From positions 1 through 57,477 of the forward strand of contig CAYOYK010000014.1 in the NCBI GenBank assembly GCA_964408185.1: a DNA stretch of 57,477 nt, written 5' to 3'. The notes under the pieces were generated by a model that saw only the letters and a program-made list of their open reading frames with translations, did no database searches and was not told where the DNA came from. This document shows, piece after piece, positions 15,387-24,628 of this stretch (its first letter is position 1; each line of letters starts with the position of its first letter). Origin of the DNA: CAYOYK01 sp964408185 (GTDB lineage Bacteria > Bacillota > Clostridia > Christensenellales > Aristaeellaceae). The translations under genes and the position numbers were made by a program.

Positions 15387-17780
15387 ATGAAGCTTTCAAT
15401 GAACATGCTCAAGCAGTATACCCGGATTGACGTAACCCCCGCCGAATACGAGAGCCGCATGGTCATGAGCGGCACCGCCGTCGAGGGCGTGGAGGATATG
15501 GGCGCCGAGCTGGAAAACGTGGTGGTCGGGCGCGTGCTCAGCGTCGCGCCCGTGGAGGGCAGCGACCACCTGCACGTTTGCATGGTTGACGTGGGGGAGG
15601 ACGCCCCGCTGCAAATTGTCTGCGGCGCGCCAAACGTCGCCGAGGGCGCGCTGGTGCCCGTCGCCAAGGCCGGGGCGCGCCTGCCGGGCGGCGTACACAT
15701 CAAAAAAGGGAAGATGCGCGGCGTGGAGAGCTGCGGGATGCTCTGCGCCTCCACCGAGCTCAAGGTGCCGCAGGATCTGTATCCCTCCATCGGTGACGCG
15801 GGTCTGTTGATTTTCAACGAGGACTACGCGCCCGGCACGGATGTGCGCACGATCTTCGGCCTCAACGATACCGCCGTCGATTTTGAGATTCTCGCCAACC
15901 GGCCGGACTGCCTCAGCGCCGTCGGCATTGCGCGGGAGACCGCCGCGGTGCTGGGCGGCGGCTTCGCCGAGCCGGACCGTGCGTTCAAGACCGCCGGGGG
16001 CGATATCAACGCCGAGGTTTCCGTGCGTGTGGACGCGCCCGATCTCTGCCCGCGCTATGCCGCCCGCGTGATCGCCAACGTGCGCGTCGCACCCTCGCCC
16101 ATGTGGATGCGCCAGTATCTGCACGCGGCGGGCCTGCGCAGCATCAACAACATTGTGGATATCACCAACTATGTCATGCTTGAGTACGGCCATCCGATGC
16201 ACGCGTTCGATTTGGATCAGGTGCGCGGGCGGCAGATCATCGTGCGCCGCGCCAAGGACGGCGAGAAGCTCAGCACGCTGGACGAGGTGGAGCGCACGCT
16301 GACTCCGGCCGATCTCGTCATTTGCGATCGGGATGGCGCAACGGGCCTCGCGGGCGTGATGGGCGGCCTTGAGAGCGAGATCACCGACAGGACCAAGACC
16401 GTCATGTTTGAGTGCGCCAGCTTTGATCGCACGGCGATCCGGCTGACCGCGCGCGCGCAGGGCGTGCGCACCGAGTCCAGCGGTCGCTTTGAGCGCGGCG
16501 TATATGCGGCCACGGTGATGGACGCGCTCGACCGCGCATGCCATTTGGTGGACGAGCTGAACGCGGGCGACGTGCTGAACGGCGTGGTCGATCTGTACCC
16601 CGCGCCGCCGCAGCAGCAGGTCATTACCGCCTCCGTCAAACGTATCGCGCACCGCGCGGGCGTGGACATCCCTGCCGCCGATATGAAGCGCATCCTCGAA
16701 AGCCTGCACTTCGGCGTGCGGCTCGACGGCGATATGCTCACCGTGACCGTGCCCGCTTTCCGCGGCGATCTGGACGGCGAGGCCGACCTGTGCGAGGAGG
16801 TTCTGCGCCTGTACGGGTACGAGCATATCGGCGCGACGGCCCTGCGCGGCGAGACCACCCAAGGCGGCTTGAGCCCGATGCTGCGCATCAAAAACCGCAT
16901 GGCCGAGCTGCTGTGCGGAATGGGCGGGCTGGAAATCATGAATTTCTCCTTCATCAACCCCAAGCAGATGGATAAGCTGATGCTGCCGGCAGCCGACGCG
17001 CGCCGCCAGCCGCTTTGCATCCGCAATCCGCTGGGCGAGGACACCTCGGTCATGCGGCCTACCATGGCCCCCGGCATGCTGACCACGCTGGCCTTCAACA
17101 TGAGCCACGGCGTGGAGAATGCTCGCCTGTACGAGATGGGCGCGACGTTCGATCCGACCCATCCCACAGAGGAGGGCTTGCCCACCGAGACGCAGACGCT
17201 CTGCATCGGCGTATATGGCGAGCAGGAGGATTTCTACACACTGCGCGGAATGTGCGAGGCGCTTCTGCGCGCCGAGGGGATCGCGTGCGATATCGTGTCC
17301 GGCGCGGAGACCTACCATCATCCGGGGCGGTGCGCCACGCTGATCGCCGCCGGACAGCCCATCTGCAAGCTGGGCGAGGTGCACCCGGACGTGCGCGCCG
17401 CGTATGATCTGCCCAAGCGCGCTCTCATTGCGGAGCTGAACCTGAGCAGTGTCATCGAACTGGGCACGCCGATGGGCGAGGTGAAGCCGCTGCCGCGCTT
17501 CCCGTCCGTCAGCCGCGACCTCGCGCTTGTAATGAGCGACGGCGTGGCCGTCGGCCCGCTGATGCAGGCCATGAAGAAGGCCGCCGGAAGCCTGCTGGAG
17601 AGCATTCACATGTTCGATGTGTATCGCGGGCTTCAGGTCGGCCCCGGCCGCAAGAGCGTGGCCTTCAGCCTTGTGTTCCGCGCGCCGGACCGTACCTTGG
17701 AGGAGGCCGACGTGCAAAAGGCCATGGACAAGGTGCAGAAGGCCTGTGCGGAGCAGGCGGGCGCGGCGATTCGCGGATAA
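15387..17780 (+). CDS. pheT: Phenylalanine--tRNA ligase beta subunit
   Basis: The 797-residue beta subunit binds tRNA and edits mischarged Tyr-tRNA-Phe. It begins MKLSMNMLKQYTR. The N-terminal tRNA-binding (EMAP-like) domain covers about 40-150, the B3/B4 editing domain about 200-370, B5 about 400-475, the catalytic-like core follows, and the ferredoxin-fold anticodon-binding domain closes the protein (FPSVSRDLALVM near 705). The ATG at 15387 is preceded by GGAAGGGGAGAG; a longer in-frame extension overlaps pheS and is not supported. Confidence 0.97.
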   Translation: MKLSMNMLKQYTRIDVTPAEYESRMVMSGTAVEGVEDMGAELENVVVGRVLSVAPVEGSDHLHVCMVDVGEDAPLQIVCGAPNVAEGALVPVAKAGARLPGGVHIKKGKMRGVESCGMLCASTELKVPQDLYPSIGDAGLLIFNEDYAPGTDVRTIFGLNDTAVDFEILANRPDCLSAVGIARETAAVLGGGFAEPDRAFKTAGGDINAEVSVRVDAPDLCPRYAARVIANVRVAPSPMWMRQYLHAAGLRSINNIVDITNYVMLEYGHPMHAFDLDQVRGRQIIVRRAKDGEKLSTLDEVERTLTPADLVICDRDGATGLAGVMGGLESEITDRTKTVMFECASFDRTAIRLTARAQGVRTESSGRFERGVYAATVMDALDRACHLVDELNAGDVLNGVVDLYPAPPQQQVITASVKRIAHRAGVDIPAADMKRILESLHFGVRLDGDMLTVTVPAFRGDLDGEADLCEEVLRLYGYEHIGATALRGETTQGGLSPMLRIKNRMAELLCGMGGLEIMNFSFINPKQMDKLMLPAADARRQPLCIRNPLGEDTSVMRPTMAPGMLTTLAFNMSHGVENARLYEMGATFDPTHPTEEGLPTETQTLCIGVYGEQEDFYTLRGMCEALLRAEGIACDIVSGAETYHHPGRCATLIAAGQPICKLGEVHPDVRAAYDLPKRALIAELNLSSVIELGTPMGEVKPLPRFPSVSRDLALVMSDGVAVGPLMQAMKKAAGSLLESIHMFDVYRGLQVGPGRKSVAFSLVFRAPDRTLEEADVQKAMDKVQKACAEQAGAAIRG

Positions 17781-17804
17781 CAGGTAAAACAAAGCGTAAC
17801 AAAG

Positions 17805-17836
17805 CGGCGGCCCGGTCGATTTCGACCGGGCCGCCG
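17805..17836. terminator. Strong hairpin between convergent pheT and rfbB
   Basis: A perfect 15-bp stem (17805-17819 with 17822-17836) with a 2-nt tip. There is no T run on the plus side; on the minus side it is followed by CTTTGTTACGCTTTG. It probably acts as a two-way transcription barrier. Confidence 0.6.
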
Positions 17837-17904
17837 TGCGTACAGCCGCCTTGCAGAGATGCGGGGGGAAGTCAGCGCCGCTTTTTTTCTCTTTTTTGAG
17901 CGCT

Positions 17905-18933
17905 TTACTGAATTTCCCGCCCGCCGTACATCTTTTGGTAATACGCCTGATAATCCCCGCTGGTCACATGGGCAAGCCACTCGCGGTTATCCACATACCA
18001 GCGGATGGTCTTGCGGATGCCCTCGTCAAACGAGGTTTGCGGCAGCCAGCCCAGCTCGCTGTGCATCTTGGCGGGATCGATGGCGTAGCGGCGGTCGTGG
18101 CCGGGACGGTCGGTCACATAGGCGATCAGCGATTCAGGCTTGTCCAGCTCCCGCAGAATGGTGCGCACCACGTCGATGTTGGCGCGCTCGTTATGCCCGC
18201 CTACGTTGTACACCTCGCCGACGCGGCCCTTGCGCATTACCAAGTCGATCGCGGCGCAGTGATCGTCCACATACAGCCAATCGCGCACGTTCTCGCCCTT
18301 GCCGTACACGGGCAGGCTCTCGTCCTTGAGGGCGCGGTCGATCATCAGCGGAATCAGCTTTTCCGGGAATTGGTAGGGCCCGTAGTTGTTGGAGCAGCGC
18401 GTGATGCTCACAGGCGATTTGTAGGTGCGGGCGTAGGCGAGAGCGACCAGATCGGCAGAGGCCTTGCTGGCGGAGTAAGGGCTGGAGGTATGCAGAGGGG
18501 TCTCCTCGGTAAAGAAGAGATCGGGGCGATCCAGCGGCAGGTCGCCGTAGACCTCGTCCGTGCTCACCTGATGGAAACGGCCCACGCCGTGCTCGCGGCA
18601 GGCGTCCAGCAGCGTTTGCGTGCCCAGAATGTTGGTGCGCAGAAAGAGGCCGGGGTCGTGGATGCAGCGGTCTACGTGCGTCTCGGCCGCAAAGTTGACC
18701 ACGATATCCGGCTTTTCGGCGGCGAAAAGCTGGTCAACGGCCGCGCGGTCGGTGATATCCGCCTTGACAAAGCGGTAGCGCGGGCTTTTTTGCGCCTCGG
18801 CCAACGTTTCCAGGTTGCCGGCATAGGTCAGCGCGTCCATGCAAACGATGCGATCCTCTGGGTGCCGCGCAAGCTCGTAGTAGATGAAGTTCGCGCCGAT
18901 AAACCCGGCGCCGCCTGTGACGATAATGGTCAT
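17905..18933 (-). CDS. rfbB: dTDP-glucose 4,6-dehydratase
   Basis: This NAD-dependent extended SDR converts dTDP-glucose to dTDP-4-keto-6-deoxyglucose, the second step of dTDP-rhamnose and other deoxysugar pathways. Evidence: N-terminal VTGGAGFIGANF, the family segment STDEVYGDL, the YSASKAS (YxxxK) catalytic motif, and the C-terminal RPGHDRRYAID. The 342-residue length is standard. It lies 18 bp after rfbA on the same transcript. No rfbC or rfbD is present in the window, so the final sugar is not settled here. Confidence 0.95.
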   Translation of the reverse strand: MTIIVTGGAGFIGANFIYYELARHPEDRIVCMDALTYAGNLETLAEAQKSPRYRFVKADITDRAAVDQLFAAEKPDIVVNFAAETHVDRCIHDPGLFLRTNILGTQTLLDACREHGVGRFHQVSTDEVYGDLPLDRPDLFFTEETPLHTSSPYSASKASADLVALAYARTYKSPVSITRCSNNYGPYQFPEKLIPLMIDRALKDESLPVYGKGENVRDWLYVDDHCAAIDLVMRKGRVGEVYNVGGHNERANIDVVRTILRELDKPESLIAYVTDRPGHDRRYAIDPAKMHSELGWLPQTSFDEGIRKTIRWYVDNREWLAHVTSGDYQAYYQKMYGGREIQ

Positions 18934-18951
18934 ATCCGTTCCCTCCGTTTG

Positions 18952-19839
18952 TCAGCTGTGTATGATCTTGCCCTGCGCCGTTGTTTTCAGGTGCTCGCCG
19001 TAGGGCGATTTGCCGTACCTCGCGGCGGATTGCAGCAGCTCGTCCGCGGTCACCCAGCCCATATAAAACGCGATCTCCTCCGGGGCGCTGAAGTTGACGG
19101 ACTGGCGCTTTTCTAGGATCTGCACAAAGTTGGCTGCGTCCAGCAGACTGTCCATGGTGCCGGTGTCCAGCCACGCAAAGCCGCGCCCCAGCAGCTTGAC
19201 ATTCAAGCGATCCTCCTGCAAATACATATCGTTCAGCGTGGTGATCTCCAGCTCGCCGCGCGCGCTGGGCTTGACCTCCTTGGCCATTTGGCTTACGCGG
19301 CCGTCGTAAAAATACAGGCCGGTAATGGCGTAGCTGCTCTTGGGATGCGCGGGCTTCTCCTCCACGGAGAGCACCCTGCCGGCCTCGTCAAACTCCACAA
19401 TCCCAAAGCGCTCAGGGTCGGGTACGTAATAGCCGAAGATCGTCGCCCTGCCGTTTTGCGCGTTTTGTACGGCTTCCTTTAGCATGCCGGACAGGCCGTT
19501 GCCGTAAAAGATGTTGTCGCCGAGGATCATCGCGCAGGGCTCGCCGCCGATAAACTCCTCGCCGATCAGGAACGCCTGCGCGAGGCCGTCGGGCGAGGGC
19601 TGAACCGCGTAGCTCAGATGGATGCCAAACTGGCTGCCATCGCCCAGCAGATGCTCAAACTGCGGCGTGTCCGTCGGCGTGGAGATAATCAGAATATCGC
19701 GGATGCCCGCCAGCATCAGCGTGGAGAGCGGATAGTAGATCATCGGCTTGTCGTATACGGGCAATAGCTGTTTGCTGGTAACCATCGTGAGCGGATACAG
19801 GCGCGTGCCCGCGCCGCCTGCCAGTATGATTCCCTTCAT
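18952..19839 (-). CDS. rfbA: Glucose-1-phosphate thymidylyltransferase
   Basis: The enzyme joins glucose 1-phosphate and dTTP to give dTDP-glucose, starting deoxysugar synthesis. The N-terminus GGAGTRLYPLTMVTSKQ is the nucleotidyltransferase signature, followed by LLPVYDKPMIYYP and later LGDNIFYG (metal-binding Asp). At 295 residues it is a typical RmlA. It sits between a GtrA gene (43 bp) and rfbB (18 bp), all on the minus strand, so the three likely form an operon. Confidence 0.96.
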   Translation of the reverse strand: MKGIILAGGAGTRLYPLTMVTSKQLLPVYDKPMIYYPLSTLMLAGIRDILIISTPTDTPQFEHLLGDGSQFGIHLSYAVQPSPDGLAQAFLIGEEFIGGEPCAMILGDNIFYGNGLSGMLKEAVQNAQNGRATIFGYYVPDPERFGIVEFDEAGRVLSVEEKPAHPKSSYAITGLYFYDGRVSQMAKEVKPSARGELEITTLNDMYLQEDRLNVKLLGRGFAWLDTGTMDSLLDAANFVQILEKRQSVNFSAPEEIAFYMGWVTADELLQSAARYGKSPYGEHLKTTAQGKIIHS

Positions 19840-19882
19840 ATCGGTACGCCTCCGTCCGGCGGCTATGCCGCTGATACTAAGT

Positions 19883-20431
19883 TTATTCTACCTTGTTCTC
19901 GCCGCTTTGTAAAGGGGAGCGCGGCTCGTCGGCAGGCGGCTCCCGCACGGCTGATTCGGCTGCCCGCGTCGGAGCGCGGAAGGCAAACCATTTGTTCAGC
20001 ACAAAGTTGAGCGGAATGGTGAACAGCATGTTGATCAGCGGCGCGATGTTGGCGGAGATGCCGCACACATTGATCCACAGCAGCAGCAGGAGCGAGTTGA
20101 GCACCAGCCCGGTCATACCGTAGGAGGCGACGGTGCGCAGGTATGCCCACGCGTGCTCCTTGCGCGTGTATTGCTTGCGGAACACGTAGACGCAGTTGAG
20201 CCAGTACGCGTTGGTCACGCTCACAGCAAAGGCGACCGCGTTGCAAATCAGCTCGTTCCAGCCCAACAGGTTGTACGTCAGGTAATAAATCGCCAGATGG
20301 ACAAATGTGTTACATATGCCAACCAACCCAAACTTGACAAACTGGGCAAGCCGGCCCAGATGCAGCCTGTCCATCACGGCCTCCAGCCAAGCGGCAAAAC
20401 GGTCGAGCAAACCGGGTATCTGTTTGAGCAT
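19883..20431 (-). CDS. GtrA family membrane protein
   Basis: A 182-residue protein with four membrane helices of the GtrA/DPMS family. Recognisable features are FVKFGLVGICNTFVHLAIYY in helix 1, and a last helix ending FVLNKWFAFR. Family members help translocate polyprenyl-phosphate-linked sugars or act as membrane partners of GT2 enzymes. The start MLKQIPG is favoured by GGGGGGAG just before it; a longer frame upstream would cross the TATAAT box. It is the first gene of the unit with rfbA and rfbB, linking dTDP-sugar synthesis to membrane glycan work. Confidence 0.87.
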   Translation of the reverse strand: MLKQIPGLLDRFAAWLEAVMDRLHLGRLAQFVKFGLVGICNTFVHLAIYYLTYNLLGWNELICNAVAFAVSVTNAYWLNCVYVFRKQYTRKEHAWAYLRTVASYGMTGLVLNSLLLLLWINVCGISANIAPLINMLFTIPLNFVLNKWFAFRAPTRAAESAVREPPADEPRSPLQSGENKVE

Positions 20432-20455
20432 AAGCGTCTCCCCCCTCATCAGGGT

Positions 20456-20461
20456 ATTATA
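20456..20461 (-). promoter_or_regulatory. -10 box of the gtrA-rfbA-rfbB unit
   Basis: A perfect TATAAT on the minus strand, 25 bp before the GtrA start. No convincing -35 hexamer is visible at 16-18 bp, so it may be weak or activator-dependent. Confidence 0.38.
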
Positions 20462-20529
20462 CCATGCGCGCGGATAAAACACACTCATTGCGGGCGGATC
20501 AAATAGAATTGTATACTTCCCGATAATGT

Positions 20530-20558
20530 TTGCGCCCGGCATGTAACTATGTTATAAT
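20530..20558 (+). promoter_or_regulatory. Promoter of the LacI-GGDEF gene
   Basis: TTGCGC (20530-20535), 17 bp, perfect TATAAT (20553-20558). It is divergent from the GtrA promoter, and the leader before the GTG start would be about 110 nt. Confidence 0.55.
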
Positions 20559-20675
20559 GTACACAGACGATACGAGATGGAAAATATGCCTTGTGCAAGG
20601 GCTTGCGCCGGGCTGCCAATCGGATGGTCTGGTACGCGGTCGCCAGCACAACGCCAGCGCGACGGAGGAGATTAT

Positions 20676-22583
20676 GTGACCAGAAAGCGGATTGCCGTGT
20701 TTCTCTCCGGCTTGGAGAATACGACTCAAAAGCAATTTGCTAAGGGCTTGTCCCGGAAGGCCGACGCTCTGAATATCGACCTGTGCTTTTTCCACAGTCT
20801 CGGCAGCACGGATTCCACGATCAAGCGCTATGTGCTTGGGGAGCTGGACATCTACCGCCTGCCGGATCTCAACAGCTTTGACGGCGTTGTGGAAATGATC
20901 AGCACGGTTTATTACAGCACGGCCCGTAAGATCATCCGAGAGGCGATTGCGCAGGCCGGCGACATCCCGCGCGTGAGCTTTGATTATCACGAGGACGGCG
21001 CGGTCAACATCACCTGCGACGACGCGCCCGCCGTGCGCGAGCTTGTGCTACACCTGTACCGCGAGCATGACGCGCGCAACATCGCGTTTATCGCCGGGCC
21101 GGAGGATAACAGCATTGGCAACGCGCGCCGGGACGTGTATTACGATACGCTGCGAGAGCTTGGCATTACGCCGGACGCGAGCCGAGTGTTTTACGGCGAT
21201 TTTAAGTACGAGGGCGGCAAGGAGGCGGCGGCTTACTTTTTGGGCTGCGAGCCGAGGCCGGACGCCGTGGTGTGCGCAAACGATGATATGGCGCTTGGCT
21301 TGATGGACGAGCTGGCCGAGCGCGGCTATCGCGTGCCGGAGGACATCAAGGTGACCGCCTTTGATGCGACCGACGCCGCCCTGATGCACGAGCCAAGCCT
21401 TACCACGGCGCGTCGTCCGCTGGAGAAAGCCGGTGAAATGGCGGTTTCCGTGCTGCAATCCATCTGGAATGGCGGGCAGGAGGCCACGGAAGTAAAGCTC
21501 CATACGGAGGTCAAGTATGGCCAGAGCTGCGGATGCACACGGCATGGCAGCAACCGCACCAACTTTATCTCCAAGCTGTACCGCCGCAATCAATCGCTGG
21601 AAAACGAGATGATCAAGACCTCGTGCCTGAGCAACTCGCTGGCGGACGCGCAAAATTTTGATGAGTTCCGCTCGCGCCTGCTCAGCTTTCTGTCCGAGTG
21701 CGGGCTCAAGGAGCTGTACATCTGCATCGACAGCGACCGACTCAAAATGGAGCCTGCGCTGAATCCCGATCAGGGGCAGGCGTTCAGCGGCTACCGCAAG
21801 AGCATGCACCTCATTTTTGGCTATTACAAGGGCCGCAGCTATCAGGAGATGGATTTGCCCACCGCCGATCTGCTGCCCATCTATGCCGAGAACCGCGTAT
21901 CGCCCAGTCACTTGGTGTTTACGCCGCTGTACCATCGGGATAATAACTTTGGGTATATGGCCTTTGATGTGGAGCAGGCCAGCGGATTCTGGCTGTACGC
22001 CGTGATTGTCGTGCTGGGCGGCGCGCTGGAAAGCCTCTCCCTGCGCACGACCATTCACGCCTACGCGCAGGCCATCGAGCAAGCCTCCATCCGCGATCCC
22101 CTCACCGGGCTGATGAACCGGCGGGGCGCGACGCAGGTAAGCGCGCGCATGTTCGAGACCGCCTGCGACGGGGGACACAGCCTTTTGGTTGTCTGCGCGG
22201 ACATGGACTGCCTAAAGATGATCAACGACCGCTACGGGCATCACGAAGGCGATATTGCGATTCAGCTGGCGGGGGACGCCATTCGCTCCGTGCAGGAGGA
22301 GGGCCTGCTGTGCATCCACATGAGTGGCGACGAGTTTATGCTGTTGGGCATGGGGTATGATCAGGCATTTTTGCAGGGGCTGTGCGCGCGGGCGCAGGCC
22401 GCTATGGAGAGCATCGCCGTGCGGAGCGGCAAGCCCTATCCGCTGTCGCTGAGCATGGGCGGGCTGGTCAAGGTGCCCGAAGCGGGCGACACGTTTGACG
22501 GCCTGTACAAGCAGGCCGACGCCATTATGTACGCGGAAAAAAGCCGCCGCAAACGTGCACTGGGTCTGCCGGAACGGTCGTGA
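20676..22583 (+). CDS. LacI-type ligand-binding sensor fused to GGDEF (diguanylate cyclase-like)
   Basis: A 635-residue cytoplasmic signalling protein. Residues 5-290 look like a periplasmic-binding-protein/LacI effector domain (RKRIAVFLSG, later CANDDMALGLMDELAERG and VTAFDATDAALMHEPSLTT) without the usual DNA-binding helix-turn-helix. Residues 300-460 contain a short coil and a GAF-like sensor. Residues 470-630 are a GGDEF domain: DPLTGLMNRRG, DMDCLKMINDRYGHHEGD and an active-site loop reading SGDEF (550-554), a variant found in active cyclases. It probably couples a small ligand, perhaps a sugar, to c-di-GMP synthesis. The GTG at 20676 is chosen because GGAGGAG is 5 nt upstream. Confidence 0.83.
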   Translation: MTRKRIAVFLSGLENTTQKQFAKGLSRKADALNIDLCFFHSLGSTDSTIKRYVLGELDIYRLPDLNSFDGVVEMISTVYYSTARKIIREAIAQAGDIPRVSFDYHEDGAVNITCDDAPAVRELVLHLYREHDARNIAFIAGPEDNSIGNARRDVYYDTLRELGITPDASRVFYGDFKYEGGKEAAAYFLGCEPRPDAVVCANDDMALGLMDELAERGYRVPEDIKVTAFDATDAALMHEPSLTTARRPLEKAGEMAVSVLQSIWNGGQEATEVKLHTEVKYGQSCGCTRHGSNRTNFISKLYRRNQSLENEMIKTSCLSNSLADAQNFDEFRSRLLSFLSECGLKELYICIDSDRLKMEPALNPDQGQAFSGYRKSMHLIFGYYKGRSYQEMDLPTADLLPIYAENRVSPSHLVFTPLYHRDNNFGYMAFDVEQASGFWLYAVIVVLGGALESLSLRTTIHAYAQAIEQASIRDPLTGLMNRRGATQVSARMFETACDGGHSLLVVCADMDCLKMINDRYGHHEGDIAIQLAGDAIRSVQEEGLLCIHMSGDEFMLLGMGYDQAFLQGLCARAQAAMESIAVRSGKPYPLSLSMGGLVKVPEAGDTFDGLYKQADAIMYAEKSRRKRALGLPERS

Positions 22584-22591
22584 GCTTCCTC

Positions 22592-22617
22592 AAAGGAGCG
22601 GATGCACCGCTCCTTTT
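22592..22617 (+). terminator. Intrinsic terminator of the LacI-GGDEF gene
   Basis: AAAGGAGCGG pairs with CCGCTCCTTTT around a five-base loop, 9 bp after the stop codon. The T run is only four bases long. Confidence 0.65.
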
Positions 22618-22643
22618 GGTTATCCGGTGATGTCCGCGCCAGC

Positions 22644-22673
22644 TTGACATCTCCGTGCGACGCATGGTAAAAT
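22644..22673 (+). promoter_or_regulatory. Promoter of the second glycan cluster
   Basis: Perfect TTGACA (22644-22649), an 18-bp spacer and TAAAAT (22668-22673). The predicted start near 22680 leaves an unusually long leader of about 134 nt before the gene at 22814. Confidence 0.68.
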
Positions 22674-22679
22674 CAAGCG

Positions 22680-22813
22680 CTTTTTACGGTTTACAGCGTC
22701 CGCTCCGCCGAGCGCGGGGACATCGGGCGTTCAACAACCCGGCGGAGGGGATCGCGCGCCGCGCGGAATGAGCCTTGTCGGGCTGGGCAACCCCATAGAG
22801 AGGAGACATAGCC
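22680..22813 (+). other. Long, foldable 5' leader of unknown class
   Basis: The 134-nt leader contains several complementary segments: CTCCGCCG (22703-22710) with CGGCGGAG (22740-22747), a CGCGC/GCGCG hairpin (22753-22757 with 22761-22765), AGCC/GGCT (22771-22774 with 22781-22784), and GGGG (22747-22750) with CCCC (22791-22794) closing the last two. The ribosome site AGAGGAGA follows at once. A cis-regulatory RNA is possible; no known riboswitch family was recognised and no clear terminator is present. Confidence 0.4.
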
Positions 22814-24628
22814 GTGCGCGGAATGTGGCGATGGATTAAGCCGGGGCTGCTGGCGTGCGTGAGCGTCGTTTCGCTGATGCTTACTTTTCGGTCAAACGGG
22901 TACGATCACGCCTTAACCCCGGACGGCGCGGTGTGGCTGCTGGCCGTGCCCGCGCTGGTCTGGCTGTATGCAAGGGTATATGGGGAGCGTCGGCGGCGCG
23001 AGCAAGCGGCTCTGTGGGTGCTGTCGCTCTTTTTTGCGCTCTGGCAGCTGCTGGGCACGAGCTTTGCGCTGTACGGGGACCCAAGGCTGCTGACGCTCAA
23101 TACGTCCATGCTGATGCTGTCGCTTTTGTATATCGTCGGCCGAACGCTGCTGTACTATGCCTGCATGACCTTTCTGCGCGAGCGCATGGCCGCGCTGCCG
23201 GAGGATTCCCCGGCGCTCCACGGCTGGAAGGGCGTTGCGCTGTATGCCGGACTGCTGCTGCTCTGCTGGTTGGCATACGCTGTGCTGCTGTATCCCGGCT
23301 GTGTGACGCGGGACGCGATTTCCCAAATGGCGCAGTCGTTGGGAAAAGAGCCGCTCAGCGCCGCGCATCCGGTCGTACAGACATGGCTGCTGGCAATTCC
23401 GCTTTGGCTGACGCGGGTGACGGGCAGCGCGAACGCGGCCACGGCGCTGTGCTGCTATGGGCAAATGCTTCTTCTGGCGCTTCTGTTGGGCTATTCGCTG
23501 GCGCTTCTTCGCGGCATGGGCGTCAGCCGCAAGCTTACGCTTGGCGCGCTTGCGCTGTATGCGCTGATGCCTGTGTTTGCCACCTACGGCATGACGCTTT
23601 GCAAGGACGTCCCGTTTGGCATGGCAATCCTGCTGCTGGTGATCGCGCTGTGCCGGCTGGTTCGGCTCGCGCCGGGCAAAAAACCGCCAAGGGGCTTGTG
23701 GGCGCAGCTTTTGGCAGCGTCGCTGCTGACCACGCTGCTGCGGAACGCCGGGTTCTGGGCTGCTGCCGTTACGCTTGCCATCGTGTTGATCTGGCTGCTG
23801 CGTACGCGCCGCAAAGCGAGGCTGCTGGCGGTATGCTCGCTGGCGCTGTCGGTAGCGGCGTATGTCGGCTTGGGCTGGGCCAGCGACGCGCTGGGCTATG
23901 CGCCGGCCCCGGACAGCGAGGTCTACTCCATTCCCTTGCAGCAGACGGCCCGCTGCCTGACCGTTCACCGCGACGAGCTGACCGAGGCCGAGGCGGCGAC
24001 GCTGAACGCCGTGCTGGATTTGGACGCGGTAGCGGACGCCTACAATCCGCTGCTGAGCGACCCCGTAAAAAAACTTTGGAAGGCCGACGCGTCCGCCGAG
24101 GAGAAGGCGGCGTTCTTCCGGCTGTGGCTCGGCTTTGTGAAGCGCTGGCCAAACACCTGCCTGATCGCAAGCTACCATAATACCTATGGCTATCTGTATC
24201 CGGGCTATGTGACCACCCTGAAAAAACCGCGCTTCAGCGTTGTTGCGCTTACCGAGATGTCGCAGCTCCGGCCGGAGTATTCGCCCGTGCTGAGCGAGCA
24301 TGCGCAGGCGGTGGACAGCGCGCTGGAAACGGCGCTGGAGAATCCGCTGTGCAAGCTGCTGATGGCACCCGGCCTGTATGGCTGGCTGCTGCTGTTTGCC
24401 GTGGCGCTGTGCGTCGGCAGAACGCGCCGCAGGTATCTGCTGCCAATGCTTCCGCTGCTGCTGACGCTGTTTGGGCTGTTTGGCTCGGCGGTCAACGCGT
24501 ACATTCGGTATGCAATGCCGATCTACTACGGCGCGCCCTTTGCGCTCCTGCTGGCGGCGCACGCACAGCGCGGCGAAGCGGAACCGTCGGCCGCAGAGGC
24601 CCTTCGGCGCGCAAAGGCCGAGCCCTGA
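22814..24628 (+). CDS. Polytopic membrane protein, DUF6020-like (GT-C type)
   Basis: A 604-residue protein with about eleven membrane helices. The segments YPGCVTRDAISQM, HPVVQTW, LCKDVPFGM and LLRNAGFW resemble the conserved blocks of DUF6020 proteins, which are thought to be GT-C-type glycosyltransferases of Gram-positive envelopes. An extracytoplasmic domain covers about residues 365-490. A GTG start with AGAGGAGA upstream is used; an ATG three codons later is possible. It is the first gene of a cluster with GT2, DUF354 and flippase-like genes. Confidence 0.7.
   Translation: MRGMWRWIKPGLLACVSVVSLMLTFRSNGYDHALTPDGAVWLLAVPALVWLYARVYGERRRREQAALWVLSLFFALWQLLGTSFALYGDPRLLTLNTSMLMLSLLYIVGRTLLYYACMTFLRERMAALPEDSPALHGWKGVALYAGLLLLCWLAYAVLLYPGCVTRDAISQMAQSLGKEPLSAAHPVVQTWLLAIPLWLTRVTGSANAATALCCYGQMLLLALLLGYSLALLRGMGVSRKLTLGALALYALMPVFATYGMTLCKDVPFGMAILLLVIALCRLVRLAPGKKPPRGLWAQLLAASLLTTLLRNAGFWAAAVTLAIVLIWLLRTRRKARLLAVCSLALSVAAYVGLGWASDALGYAPAPDSEVYSIPLQQTARCLTVHRDELTEAEAATLNAVLDLDAVADAYNPLLSDPVKKLWKADASAEEKAAFFRLWLGFVKRWPNTCLIASYHNTYGYLYPGYVTTLKKPRFSVVALTEMSQLRPEYSPVLSEHAQAVDSALETALENPLCKLLMAPGLYGWLLLFAVALCVGRTRRRYLLPMLPLLLTLFGLFGSAVNAYIRYAMPIYYGAPFALLLAAHAQRGEAEPSAAEALRRAKAEP

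Noticed and set aside
15396..17792. A 798-residue open frame antisense to pheT
   Set aside because: It is a shadow of the GC-rich codon pattern of pheT, with no ribosome site and no recognisable domain.
22680..22813. Possible ZTP riboswitch because of CTGGGCA near the 3' end of the leader
   Set aside because: The conserved 5' half of the ZTP class is not visible, and the downstream genes are not purine or folate genes.
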